Positions 1 to 11,021 of a stretch of 64,000 bases of DNA are shown here, one piece after another. The translations under genes were made by a program, and so were the position numbers. Under the pieces are notes generated by a model that saw nothing but the letters and a program-made list of their open reading frames with translations, was not told where the DNA came from and searched no databases. The stretch is from positions 5,060,001 to 5,124,000 of the forward strand of contig OX940863.1 in NCBI GenBank assembly GCA_954871525.1, in the 5' to 3' direction. Each line of letters begins with the position of its first letter. Within the stretch, counting starts at the first letter, position 1. Source of the DNA: Parietaria judaica (lineage: Eukaryota > Streptophyta > Magnoliopsida > Rosales > Urticaceae).

Positions 1-93
1 TATCATGTAACAAGTAACAGCTATTTAAAACCTAACAACTGTGTCAATTATTAGCTTAAGAAATATTTACATCACAAGTCCTTAATTATTTGG

Positions 94-120
94 CTTCGGG
101 GCGCACGGCGCGCCCCGAAG
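94..120. repeat. GC-rich perfect hairpin
   Basis: Two 11-bp arms (CTTCGGGGCGC and its complement) flank a 5-base loop in otherwise AT-rich DNA. The pairing is exact. It lies just left of the TTGACT-rich minisatellite. No role is evident; it could be a transposon terminus or a replication-slippage product. Confidence 0.6.
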
Positions 121-162
121 GCATGTTTTTAAGCCGAGTCGAGCTGTGACATTTCCCGAGCG

Positions 163-612
163 AGTTCGGGTTGACTTTTTGGGTTGACTTTCCGATTTGG
201 GCCATTGACTTTTTTGTTTGACTTTTTGGGTCGGGTCCGTTGACTTTTCAGTTGACTTTTCTGAGTCGAGATTGTTGACTTTTTATTGACTTTTCCGGAT
301 GATATTCCGGGTCGACCGATTGACTTTTTGGGTTGATTTTCTGGGTTCGGGTCCGTTGACTTTTTTGGGTCGCGTCGGTTGACTTTCCGGGTTCGGGCCC
401 ATTGACTTTTCCGGTTGACTTTTCTAGGTCGAGTATGTTGACTTTGTCGGTTGACTTCACCGAGTCGAGTCTGTTGACTTTCCGGGTTTGAGTCCGTTGA
501 CTTTTCTGAGTCGAGCCTGTTGACTTTCCGGGTTCGGGTCCGTTGACTTTTCTAGTTGATTTTTCTGGGTCGGGCCCAATTGACTTTTTGACCGGTTCGG
601 GTTGACTTTCCA
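163..612. repeat. Degenerate minisatellite rich in TTGACT (W-box core)
   Basis: I count 21 copies of TTGACT, mostly as GTTGACTTTTC or GTTGACTTTCC, separated by short GC-richer spacers such as GGGTCGGGTCC. Spacing is irregular (about 11 to 40 bp), so this is a diverged tandem array and not a clean satellite. TTGAC followed by C or T is the core bound by WRKY transcription factors. The minus strand stays open for 121 codons only because the repeat lacks stops; the product would be a Lys/Ser/Thr/Pro repeat and I do not call it a gene. Confidence 0.75.
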
Positions 613-1060
613 AAGCGGGTAAAAGTTGATTTAGTGGGCCTTATATGTCTTGGGCCTCAATTTTTCTAAGCTATGAAAAATACGCATAACAGTATCTTTT
701 ACTTAATAAATATGAATTCAACATAATAAAAATTGGACATCTACATTATTTTTTTATCTTTTGAATATAATTACCGTATTTTTTTTTCAAAGATATAAAA
801 CCATACTTGATAATGTTTTTTAATACTTATACCGAAAGACCCGAAAGAAAATGTCAGTGCTCTTTTCGTCATGTCGTCCTTCACATGCACTACTTCACGA
901 TTGCGTAAAAGAAGACTCCCAAAGCTCTTCACTTTTGTAAAAAGCAGATTTATCAATATGGCGAAACGTAAAAAGCTTGGAATCCATGGAAACCCCAAGC
1001 TTGTGGTATCTGGTAAAGCTTTCAAATAATCGTTCAAGATAGTTTTTTTTCTTTCCCAAG
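613..1060. other. Intergenic, no gene seen
   Basis: AT-rich sequence with short homopolymer runs. The open frames here are short and overlap on opposite strands, and none resembles a known family. Confidence 0.5.
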
Positions 1061-1440
1061 ATGGAAAACGAGGCTGATCGAACCGGACGGAGCCGTCGCT
1101 GTGGGCTGAAACACGAATTCGACGGTGGGCCCTTGTCCTGCGACAGCTCGGAGAGCAGCGGTGGCGCGTCGAGCGGTTTGAGCGGGCTCACAGCGAGCCT
1201 CGCGTGGTGTCCGACGCGCTGCTGAGGGCGGAGCGCGCTGAGGCGGAGCTGGCCAAGACGCAGGAGGCTCTGCGCCTTCAGTCAGAGACTCGGCAACTCG
1301 AGGCGAAGGTCGAGCTGACTCGCCTGGTCGCGGCGACAGAGTCGCAGATCGCGTCGCTCGTCTCGCGACGTAGCCGGAAGAGGAAGCGAGTCGGAGAGGG
1401 CGAGGCGGTGCCGGAAAAGGAGCAGGCTTTGCCGTGGTAA
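1061..1440 (+). pseudogene. GC-rich fragment with basic coiled-coil reading frame, unidentified
   Basis: This block is far richer in GC than its surroundings and has coding-like composition. One frame is open from about 1078 to the stop at 1438-1440. It encodes a heptad-like, Ala/Glu/Arg-rich segment (AERAEAELAKTQEALRL) followed by a basic patch (RRSRKRKR). That frame has no upstream ATG. The obvious ATG at 1061 is in another frame and stops near 1224. Such a mismatch fits a frameshifted gene fragment, or a transposon-captured piece whose other exons are absent. A short gene with an unseen intron is possible. I do not recognise the family; the coiled coil is inferred from residue pattern only. 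Confidence 0.3.
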
Positions 1441-1891
1441 GCAAGTGACCGAGCCTGGGGCGGGAAACTCGGGTGAGTGGACTCACTGACCGAGTTGTAT
1501 TTGGTTGTTTGCAGGGAAGGATCGCTGCTATTGAGCCTGCTTCAGTACAATCTGCTTTTCTGAAGATCATCACTTGGTATTATTGGTATGAAGCATAATG
1601 TCAAACCCAAGGGTAAATTGGGAATTAATGTCATTTTTTATTTTTATATCATAGTATTTCATATATAATTACGTAATTAGGTTTCCACAGCCCTCTTAGC
1701 TACGAATTTCGGCCTTGTTTTCGAAGGAAATGTATCGATTCTCCGGTTTCTTAAGCACTCAAGAATACATCATTTGTTAATTTCCGTTGGCTTATTTGTT
1801 CGGATTCGACCACAAAATTCTCTTATTTACAATTCTTATAGATGCTGTCGTCGTTAATTGACGCCAACATATATATATCTTCATGGGATGG
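1441..1891. other. Intergenic, 3' flank of the AAA ATPase gene
   Basis: No gene, repeat or RNA is visible. The 3' untranslated region of the minus-strand gene that stops at 1892 must lie here, but no clear polyadenylation signal stands out in the AT-rich sequence. Confidence 0.4.
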
Positions 1892-4800
1892 TTAATCGAG
1901 GACGAGACGAGATCTATCTGCGGGTTTTATATCTGAAATACTTGATAAGCCCTTCTGCCGGTTCACCGCGCTTTCTATATACTGCTCGAGAGGTGGAAGG
2001 AAGGCATGTTCACCGTTGCTCGAAGCTTGTCCTCGGATAAGCTGCCAACACAGTAAACAACAGATTTCAGTGAGAAGCGACGATATAAGGGACGCAAAGA
2101 ATCAGAACAGATGATCTTGATATTTTCGCTTTATTACCTTCGACGCCCAAGTTCTCTCGGCTTGCTGACACACCTCTTTGATATCCCTTCCTGACATTCT
2201 ATAAACAGAGCAATAAACATCATTAATAAATAAGGAGACAATGAGTAGTAGAAGAAAACCTAGATATAATGCAATCTTCTCTTTCTATTTCATCTGAATT
2301 ATCGAACTTACTCTTCCATCTTTGCAGCAAGTTCTTCCAACTCGGACTTGGACAGATGCTTCGCATACTGAGCGGTGATTTCCTGACGGGTTGGCTGATC
2401 CGGCAAGCCGAATGTGATGATAGAATCAAACCGACTGAACGATTAGTAAGAAAGTATCAGTTGAATAATCCGCAGATTGTATCTTCTGTAGCTAAAAAAT
2501 TTATCGAGTCGTGTACCTAATTAATGCAGGGTCGAGATCTTGCTTTCTGTTTGTCGCAGCTATTACGACAACATTCTTGTCTTGTTCGAATCCATCAATC
2601 TTGTATAGGAAATCAGGGTTAATTCTCGGTAATTTTATTTAACAAGTTTGTGTTGGAACATAAAAAAATAAACGACTGCCTACCGAGTAAACCATATTAC
2701 TCGCTGATCACAATGCTCAAGCCTCAAAAGTTTTAAACATTCATCATCAGAAAAATGAAGCAAAAGGCAACCTAGCCTCACCTGTCGAAGCAGAACCGAC
2801 AAGACTCGTCTCGTAGCTTCATGCATTTCCCCATCACGAGCAACAGCGAAAGAATCAACCTACAAGAGATTCAAAAGTAGTATCAGGAAAGGAGGTTGAA
2901 TCACTATTTCAAAGAGAAAAGGTAACACGAAATTCGGTCTCATAGTTGTAATTACCTCGTCCAGGAAAATGAGGGCACCACTAGCGAGTTCGTTGGCGAG
3001 AGAGAACACTTTGGCCAGCAATCGCTCGCTCTCTCCATAGTACTTCGACATCACCACTTCGAGTGGAACGTATAGCAACGGAACACCCTGCAAAAGAAAG
3101 CTAGGATTCACTCGATATGTGTACTTTGCAACTCTATCCTAGTCCTAACCTTAGAGTTCAGTTTTTTTTTTGTTTTTTTGTTTTTTTGTTTTTTTTACTA
3201 GCGTTTATTCTAAAATCAACGGAGAAATAATGAACATACAAAAAAATCAAAGAGCTATTGGCTAGGGGCTTACAGCTTGATTCGCGATGACCCGAGCAGA
3301 AGACGTTTTCCCCGTACCTGAGATAAAAAAGAAAAGAAAAAAAGAGGCAATACACGTCAATCATCAAACCGAAATATGCCATGGAATGTCAGCGAAGAGG
3401 AGAAGCCTATTAGCGTCGTTCTATTACCAGGTGGACCATCAAAAAGCACAGCTCGAGGTCTGTTTGACTCGTATTTGCGTCGGGTTCTTCGAGCAATTTC
3501 ATCATATACCTCCGGACTTTGCAGAGCCATCAATATGGTGTCTTCTACTTCCCTTAACATAGAAACAAAGTACGAGCAATCTTGCATAACAACCTTAAAA
3601 ATACCGTGCAAAAACGGCTATTGCCATATTTTCTGAACACAACATAGGGAAGAAAAAAAAAGAGAGCAAGGAATCGATGATCTACGCACCGTTTTTGTTG
3701 ATGATACCCGGCAAGATTATCCCACGACATTTCAACATTGGAGGAAAATAGGCGTGAGTCGTCAAGGCCGTACACCTTCACTCCCATGGATTCGAGAGTA
3801 GCAATTGATTTATCCGAAGGCATTTCCTTCCTTTCTGAAGTGTTATACTGACTCACCAATTGTAGTACTGACACAAAAGCATTGAGTTCTTCGGCATTCA
3901 AACTTCCTTGCTTGATGAATTCAAGCTCCTGCATAATTCATGCTAATAATTAGGGGTGAACTTTTAGTACCGGTTCCCAAAATAAGAGAACAGAAAGGGA
4001 AAAAAAAAACTTTTTCCAAACCCGGTATCCCTAAAAAAAAGGGTTATATTTTACAAAAACCGAGACCAGGCGGAAAACTCGTCAAAATCCCAGTTTCTGG
4101 TCCCTGTTTCATCCCTACTAATGATGTCATAAATCTCATCGTCAGACATTGATATTAGCGAGATACAAGAAATATAAATTGTTGAAAAAGAAGTTCCATA
4201 TAATTACAGCTTTGTCTGGGGTAACAAGTGACCCGAATAGGACGACACATAAAGCTTCTTCATCCCTGATCGAAGCTTCGTTGGTAAGTTTCAGCTGCCA
4301 TGAAACTGCACTGAAGCAAGAACAAATTCAAGTTATAACGACAAAAAATTACAACAGGGAGATGAATTTGTAACCTAAAAAAATAGGCGTATCGATTTTC
4401 AAAACCAAAGATTTGTAAGCAATTAGAACTTAGAAAGATAGAAACTTAAAATGACCTGTCCCAAGCACGCAGTGACATGTCTGATCCACCACCATGCTGT
4501 TCAACCTTTAACCCGAGCTGAGAAACGATGGTTGCAATCAGCTTCGGGATTTCACACGAGGGAGGAATCTGGAACTTTACGGAAACCTAAAATGTCACAC
4601 CATAAGCTTCTGCGGTTAGTATTATGGAGAATATTACATGAAAAAAGAGATTAATGACATCAACACACGCTCCTTAACAAATTCACTTAGGTCGGTCTAA
4701 CAACTTACGAACAAGAAATGCCAAAATAATACCCTACCAATAACACGCTCAAACTTATGTAAGGTAGATCATAATTAACTAAAATTTTGGTTCCAGTTTT

Positions 4801-5937
4801 CTGCCGTTTCCAAAATCAGCGTCTTGGATATCCGGTGTTTAAGAAATGGAAACCTGCACCGGTTTTTCTTGATGGGGCCCGAAACACTGAATACTGAATA
4901 AATGGTTCTTTTTCTTCTAAAATGATTATTCCAGTTACTATTCGGTTTCAAATGTATGACGTGAAACTGTGACTCCCTAGGAATAATATGAAGGCGAAAT
5001 GGAATCGAAAAATAGTAGAGAGATCAAAGAATGTGACACCAGATGATTTATCAACAACCTTCTGTCCCTTGATAGCGATAGTAAATCGAGGATAAGACCC
5101 CGGACGTAACCCTTTGCTTCGAAGCGTCTCTTCAATTCGTAGCCGCTCCTTCTTTGCCATTTCCGATAGGTCCAGATAATTCGTAGGAGACTCCGATGGC
5201 AAAGGCCTTGAAGCAGACTGCACATAAATCCACAGTTCCAGCTTTGACATTAATAAATATCCGATATTCAGAGATTAAAAAAAAAAAAAAAAAAACCCAT
5301 GAAAATCTTATTTCTAGGAGCCTAAAACATGAAAATCAATTGGTAATAACTCAAAAACCGTAGCAAACGCATACATTGTCGGCATCGGCATGTGATGTTT
5401 GGAGCCCTCCAATTCCTAATAAACTAACCAGCACAGCGGGAAGCAAAAAACGGAGTCGAGAATCGTCCGGGCCGGCCTTCAACCGCTGAATTTCGGACAC
5501 ACTGTCAGCATTCTGGCTCTCAGCGATACCTGCATTGGTGCCAAATAGAATTACCTTTAGAGCTTAACAGTGAGTTTAATCACACCTACACATCAAAACG
5601 AATGACCGAACAAGTTCACAACTCTACGATGAATTCTGGAAAACCCTTTTCTCATTGATATTGATTCCAATAAGAGCTCAGCTACATCGTTTCCACCATT
5701 AATATCGTCTCTCAATACAGTTCCACAGAAGTAGCCATAGCACAAGAGAGAAAGAAGCGAGAGAAAATCGCACGATTAAGAAGCGAAGTGTTGAGGTGAG
5801 AGAGATAAGAGAGGCTTACAGTGACTGAGAAAGCGTGGATTTGGAGCGGTTCTGGAACGAGGGTTTAGGGTTCTAGACGGATCAACAATTGCTCGAAATG
5901 GCCGAGAAGCTCGAGTGATTCGCCTGACAACGTTCAT
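1892..5937 (-). CDS. AAA+ ATPase with N-terminal targeting and membrane segment
   Basis: Fourteen exons were rebuilt: 5820-5937, 5375-5529, 5059-5217, 4456-4586, 4208-4310, 3690-3928, 3428-3552, 3274-3317, 2956-3087, 2782-2859, 2517-2599, 2312-2434, 2138-2198 and 1892-2041. They sum to 1701 nt, giving 566 residues. The N-terminus is Arg/Ser-rich and lacks acidic residues, as in mitochondrial or plastid presequences. A hydrophobic stretch at about 68-83 (FLLPAVLVSLLGIGGL) may span a membrane. The AAA module is complete: Walker A GPPGTGKT at 341-348, Walker B LIFLDE at 397-402, sensor 1 AATN at 442-445, the ISRFD arginine motif at 455-459, and SGRD near 500. It resembles the single-copy plant AAA family typified by Arabidopsis At4g04180, whose substrate I do not know. 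Walker A is split by an intron, so the unspliced DNA looks broken there. The start is the first ATG that gives the presequence. An AAA protease is unlikely because no HExxH motif follows. Confidence 0.88.
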
Positions 5938-7152
5938 GGCGACTCCAAGAACAAAAAGAATTTCATCAAAAATTTTATTTTATTTTTTTCTTCTCTTCTT
6001 CAGTCGGTGTTTGATGATTCAAGTTCAACCTCTAAAATAAAATTGAAAATTCCCTAATTACCCCCACACTGATTAGATTAGTGGTAATTAATTTTCACGT
6101 GTGGTTTTCACTTTTTATGTACACCTAGCACTTTTGCTGACATTTTGTGCTCTCTATTCTCTACTTTAAAAATTATCAATTTGTAATTTCAAACTCAATT
6201 ATTAGAAGATGAAAAAAAAAACATTTTTGTCTATAGGTTTATTATTATAATAACTAATAGAATTTCTATATTATAACAGAAATCTGAGAAATATGACAAA
6301 ACAAGCATAGTAGCAGGCGAGCAAAATGCAAAAGATAACTAACTTTAAAAATAATAATAAAAAATCATCAAAAAACTTACTAGTTATTACTTATTAGGTC
6401 AGTTTTAAATACCGACGGCAACCTCTATTCTATTAGTATGTCAAGTGGTAATAAGTTAATCGAAGAAAAAAAAAAGTATGTCGACATCTAAAATTATTAA
6501 TCAAATTTACGAATACACCGTAAATGCGCAAGAAAGTTACCAACAAATTTAAAATTTTAGAAATATCGGAAGAGTCGGAGATGTATGGCGGTGCAGCATA
6601 AGCGTTTGATGATGTGTCCAAAAGAGTCCAACCAAAAGACTTGTAGCACCTAGATTCGCAATCTTTGATTTGATATTAATCAATTGTAAATGGTAATTTT
6701 ATCGAGTAAATGACAATGGAAGAGTGCTTCGTGCAGAGCGAAAGCCTATTTACTCGCTTCTTCTCATGTCCATTTTTTCTGATCCCAATTGCACGGACTG
6801 TCGTTTCTATTACAAACACTGTCGTTTTGTGTTATCTCATCAAATGTGAACAATTTATGCATCATTTTTCTTTGTCTTTGTCTGTTTCCCATCTTGCAAT
6901 CTCAACATTCATTTTGTCTCGAACCACATTTACTTTAATTTAAGTGGCTTTGAATTATGACTATATCGCTCGAGATAAAAACTAGCTTTTAGTGGAGAAA
7001 GCGAAATTCCAACCGTAAATTTACATTTAAATGTGTGATTAGAATATCACGTGGGACTATTGGGTTATAATTTCCAACAATAATTGCATTATACGGAAGT
7101 ATGACAAATTTTATTAACTGTATTTGAAGATCGACTACCTTTTACAAAATTA
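5938..7152. other. Intergenic between divergent neighbours
   Basis: AT-rich sequence with no credible gene. A CACGTG G-box at 6096-6101 lies about 160 bp upstream of the AAA ATPase start codon and could be promoter sequence. Open frames near 6433-6943 are short, hydrophobic and without family resemblance. Confidence 0.4.
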
Positions 7153-7282
7153 CAGTGCAATTTCGTTAAACTAATACTCGATAAATTAATAACCTCGATA
7201 ACATAACTAAATTTTTATTTTAATAAATTAATAACATCGATAATATAATAAAATTCTCAAATCCTAATAATATTAACAACTG
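7153..7282. mobile_element. Emigrant/pogo-like MITE, right end eroded
   Basis: It begins CAGTGCAATTTCGTTAAAC directly after TA and contains repeated blocks of the type CTCGATAAATTAATAA. This is the layout of plant Emigrant/Lemi1 pogo-type MITEs, which start with CAGT, insert at TA and carry internal AAATTAATA repeats. The right terminus is not clear; the end given is approximate. A better preserved relative lies at 63729-63916. Confidence 0.55.
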
Positions 7283-7849
7283 CGATTTATGGACCCAATC
7301 TTGAAGACGAATGGCAGGTAAAGGCTTAAAAGAAAGTGGTCATCACTCTCTCATCAACACAACGAACTTTCAAAACTCATCAACCACAAAATTCAATGGC
7401 GATTTCGAAGTCAGTGTTCTAAACTCAAGCACAATGCCCAAAGAGAAGAGAAAAAAAAACCATGGCTCTCGTCGGAAGAAGCACCCATCTCTCTTCATGA
7501 TTTCAGCCTCGGGAATCGAATGTCACTCTTTCAATTTGACTGACCAAGAAATATTATAAACTACGTCTCCTTTTTACGTAAAGAGAAAGGCACGTCTTTA
7601 CCTTTTCTGCCTCGCTCCCACATGAACAAAAGTATTTCAATAACTTGCATATATATATATAATATTATATTATCATATAATCTTCGACCCTTTGACCGAT
7701 AAACAAATCCAAGCAAAATTTTATACACCCATGAACGCGGTTAGACTACGACCAGTTTTTGCAGCTAATTACAGAGACATACGAACTTCATGTTAAAGAA
7801 GATGAAGATCCAAACATGGCGGATTCTTGCTTGCTTATATATAGAGCGA

Positions 7850-8794
7850 CTAGTAGACCTTCTTGGCGAAAAGACCGCGGAAGTTGAAGAGGTTCCCGCT
7901 TCCAGCGGTTCCGATGCCGCGTCCCCCGCCGCCGGGCGCGCTCGTGCCAGCGTGGCATTTTCCGGCGCCGGAGACGGTGACCGGAGCGGCGGTGTTGTCG
8001 TCGCTTCTGCAAGTGAACTGATTTCGATACCCAATGCACGTGGGCACGTTCAGATTCGCCGCCTTCGCTTTCGCCGGGGCTGCGTTCCCGACGGAGAGCT
8101 TGCTCCGGCGACTCTCCGGCGGGTCCTTCGCCGGCGCTCCGTTTCCGTTCCCGTTTACCGCGCGGCGGACCTGCCAGACGGGGCTGCTCCGGCCCAGGTG
8201 GACACCGGGTCGGCCCGGGCTGCTGGGCCACTTCCGGGACTTGGACTCACCGGCGGAGTTGCTCCGCGAGCACGGCGCGCTGTTGGCCTTCCGACCCGAC
8301 CCGGAAGAAGCGCCGAAGACGGGTTTGGGCCGGGTGCACGCGTTGCCGGCGGATCTGCTCCGGGAGAAGGGCCAGATGTTGATGTTGAGCTCCGCCGAGC
8401 TCGTACCCGACCCGTTTCCGCTCTTCCTCTCCTTCTTCTCGCTCTTCTTCTCCTTGTCTTTGTCTTTGTCCTTCTTGAAGATGTCTCTCCAACGCTTCGA
8501 CGGGCTCAGAGACGACGCGGAGGAGGAGGTGATCTTCGGACCCGGGTAGGACTCAGATTCCGGGTTCGACGGAGCCGGGTCGGGGTCGTCCGGATCTGGT
8601 TCGGGAGCCGGGTCGCGGAGGTGGAGGGGGAGGAGGACGCCGTCGACGAAGAGCTCGTCGGCGGAGATGAGATTGGGGTTGGGGAGAGACGGGTTTCGGG
8701 TGACCCAGAACTCGAACTCCGGCGAGTTGGTGTCCATGCTCACTCGCCGCCGTGGCAGGGACTGGGCTCCGGGGATCCTTGTTGGGCTGTCCAT
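7850..8794 (-). CDS. Plant-specific serine-rich basic protein, unknown function
   Basis: An intronless frame encodes 314 residues. It has GC-rich coding composition unlike the flanks, and a CT-rich leader lies just before the ATG. Near the N-terminus are SPEFEFWVTRNP (24-35) and SADELFVDGVLLPLHL (44-59). An acidic proline-rich stretch follows, then RWRDIFKK (101-108), a Lys/Asp-rich run, WPFSRSRSAGN (141-151), SRSNSAGESKSRKWP (176-190) and LGRSSPVWQVRR (200-211). A near-terminal LNVPTCIGYR and a final LFAKKVY complete it. The FEF-SADELF-LPLHL beginning recalls the MAKR/BKI1-like and DUF1645-type plant proteins, and I believe Arabidopsis At1g67050 and At5g38320 are relatives, from memory. No enzyme motif, signal peptide or membrane segment is visible. 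Basic and Ser-rich composition suggests a phosphorylated regulator, but that is inference. Met20 is a possible alternative start. The longer frame on the opposite strand is its antisense shadow. Confidence 0.8.
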   Translation of the reverse strand: MDSPTRIPGAQSLPRRRVSMDTNSPEFEFWVTRNPSLPNPNLISADELFVDGVLLPLHLRDPAPEPDPDDPDPAPSNPESESYPGPKITSSSASSLSPSKRWRDIFKKDKDKDKEKKSEKKERKSGNGSGTSSAELNINIWPFSRSRSAGNACTRPKPVFGASSGSGRKANSAPCSRSNSAGESKSRKWPSSPGRPGVHLGRSSPVWQVRRAVNGNGNGAPAKDPPESRRSKLSVGNAAPAKAKAANLNVPTCIGYRNQFTCRSDDNTAAPVTVSGAGKCHAGTSAPGGGGRGIGTAGSGNLFNFRGLFAKKVY

Positions 8795-9758
8795 TTTCTA
8801 GAGAGAGAAAGCGGGAATGGCGAAGAGAGAGAGAGAAGGGTTTTTCTCTGGTTTCTGCGGTGGAGGAAGGAGAGAAGAAGGAAGGACCTGCTTCAGGGCT
8901 GAGAAGAAAGTGTCCCTACTAAACTAGAAGCCATTAAATAAAGGAGAATTAACAATTGCCACAAATGCCGCTTCAATTTCGTGTGTTGGTCCGTTTTGTC
9001 TCCTGGATTTATGTTTTTTTTGCAATAACATCCCTCATTCTTTCGAGATGTTGCATATTACCGTTAATTTATTAAAAAGTATCAGAAAATATTAGAATGT
9101 GCACACTAGAGGACTTATCAAATGGTTTTTGTATAATTTTTATTATTTTCCTCTAATTTCTTACACTAACTTACAAGTTATAAGATATTTAATTCAGGCT
9201 TTCGACAAACTACGAAAGATTCATAGCAAACTTTGTATATCTTAGTATATTGATCTAGCTTTGTAACTTGATGAAAAAAAAGAAAAAAAAAACATTTACT
9301 GAGTGACGTGTTACGTATAAGTTATATTGTAAATTTGCTATTGAAAGAAAAATGAGAGCGGACATTTCTGCAAAACTTTAACTTAAAACAGAAAGCGCAG
9401 CAATCTTCAAAGTTCAGGGGGTATCTCGAACAATTACTGATTGTAGTGGGGTCCAGGGAAACGATGTCATAGGTTAAAGGGATTATTGGCATAGTTTTGA
9501 TGTAAAAGGATAATGGGCTCTCTCTCTTCTCATGGACAGCTACTTGTGAAATTCTCAGAGGATTTTTGCATATTCGATGCTTACTTCCTAATCCTAACTA
9601 AAATACGACTCATTAATACGACATCTCTTGGATTCCATGATACCTTACAAATCTGGTAAAATACATGCATATATATGGGTAATTGCGGCATGAATATTCA
9701 ACTTATGAGCGAAGTTGGTGACATATATTTAACCTTCAAAAATAACGACAACTGTACT
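8795..9758. other. CT-rich leader of the 7850-8794 gene, then AT-rich intergenic
   Basis: On the minus strand, CT-rich runs at about 8798-8900 look like a plant 5' untranslated leader. The rest is AT-rich with poly-A/T runs and holds no gene that I can support. Confidence 0.45.
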
Positions 9759-9954
9759 TAGGGCCGGCCCTGGTTATAGGCGAGCAAGGCGGGCGCCTAA
9801 GGCTTCAAAATTTTAAGGGCTCCAATTTTATTAGATATATTGTTGTATACTTAATTATATATAAATAAAATTTAATTTTTATATACTTTAAAGGCCCCAA
9901 AATTTTACATAGCCTAGTCCCCGACTAAAAATGACGAGCTCAGGGCCGGCCCTG
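9759..9954. mobile_element. hAT-type MITE, 196 bp, GGGCCGGCCC termini
   Basis: Both ends carry AGGGCCGGCCCTG as terminal inverted repeats. The flanks ACTGTACT (9751-9758) and ACAGTACT (9955-9962) match at 7 of 8 bases, as expected for an hAT-type 8-bp target duplication. The interior is AT-rich and non-coding. Degraded relatives with the same GGCGAGCAA-type subterminal block occur near 29955 and 44262, and a longer relative lies at 49013-50121. Confidence 0.75.
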
Positions 9955-10771
9955 ACAGTACTCAAGAAAAGTTTTGAGGGATTGACCACTATCGCCGTCT
10001 TCTGTTTCGTCACTTTGCGCCACGTACCCATTAACTCCTCGTCACGTATCTAACGTATGATGCTATGTGTGCAGTCACATCAGCCACTATTGTCTGATTA
10101 AAATAAAATATTAAATTAAAACAAATAAATTATACCAACACAAATCAATTAAAATGCTTTATCATTTTTAAAACCCACCGATCCATGACCATATGACAAA
10201 TGAGGCATCCAATTCCACGTGGCGTACATGTAGTCCGAAGTTAAGAATCATGTGGCAAACACGAGCGGGAAAATAAACGATACTGGCCAGCCCCTCAAAA
10301 TGTTTCTCGAGTATTATTCGGCCACTTTTAAAGTTTGAATATATACATCTAACTTTGACTATAAGTCGTGTATTTATTCTATATATATATATATAATCAT
10401 GTATGGTCTACAAATACACCCAATTTGTATTACAAGAAAAAAAACATTTACCGGGCTTTTTTTTGGTCTATAATCGTATTATTAATTGTTTTTTGTGAAA
10501 TACGCAAGGTATGAGTCATTAATGTGTGTACACAACACATATAATGTACCAGAGTAAAATCATTAAGGCCGCTCGGCCATGCCGCCAAAACGATACAAAA
10601 TATATGACAAAAGAAAAAATTCGTATAAATTTGAACCCTCAAATTAGTGGCTTTTTAGGTGAATTAGTGAAGTTGACTCTGCTGATTTTGCTGCCCCAAA
10701 TGGCTAATTATTGCGAGAGATATTCCCTCGAATGAATAAAAAAAAGTTTGATAATTATCAGCTCTATTGCT
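9955..10771. other. Intergenic, no gene seen
   Basis: AT-rich sequence with a short (AT)n tract near 10381-10396. Short open frames at 10448-10735 overlap on both strands and resemble nothing known. Confidence 0.4.
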
Positions 10772-11009
10772 TCTTCTTTTTTTTTTTTGAATTAAGTGGC
10801 ATTATTGACCAAGTTTACATGTACTCATGTTACACGATATTTGTCACACGATATTTGTCACGGTAAGAACAATCGACACTATTGGCCGCAGGCACTATCG
10901 GCCAAGATTACATATATTACGCAATTTATGCGTCTCATGGGATTGAACCCAAGACCTTATGAAGAGTCTTATTTTAGTGGATTTACCACTAGGCTAAGCA
11001 AGCTTGGTT
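10772..11009 (-). mobile_element. tRNA-derived SINE with 12-bp target duplication
   Basis: Read on the minus strand, the element opens with a Pol III A-box-like TAGCCTAGTGGTAAATCC. About 40 bases later comes a near-perfect B box, GGGTTCAATCCC. An unrelated body follows and then an A-rich tail, seen as poly-T at about 10776-10788 on the plus strand. Both ends are flanked by AGCTCTATTGCT (10760-10771 and 11010-11021), an exact 12-bp duplication. Internal promoter, A-tail and duplication together define a SINE. It is not a functional tRNA gene, because the sequence cannot fold a full cloverleaf and continues well past the B box. Confidence 0.85.
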
Positions 11010-11021
11010 AGCTCTATTGCT

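Noticed and set aside
248..613. 121-codon minus-strand frame rich in KVN and KST
   Set aside because: It reads through the TTGACT minisatellite and has repeat-derived composition.
1034..1573. 179-codon minus-strand frame rich in Ala, Pro and Arg
   Set aside because: It is the antisense of the GC-rich coiled-coil fragment, with no domain and typical antisense composition.
3357..3611. Apparent loss of the ATPase P-loop (GPPGNR)
   Set aside because: The NR comes from intron sequence; splicing at 3428 to 3317 restores GPPGTGKT.
4208..4310. Apparent frameshift between AAA ATPase exons 4 and 5
   Set aside because: Using the acceptor after CTTCAG, five bases earlier than the first one considered, restores the frame and gives a total divisible by three.
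7788..8902. Long open frames (up to 370 codons) on both strands over the serine-rich gene
   Set aside because: They are antisense or frame shadows of the 7850-8794 gene caused by its GC-rich codons. Only the 314-residue minus frame has conserved motifs.
10900..11010. Candidate tRNA gene (B box GGGTTCAATCCC)
   Set aside because: It is the head of a SINE with a 12-bp target duplication and A-tail, and it does not form a cloverleaf.
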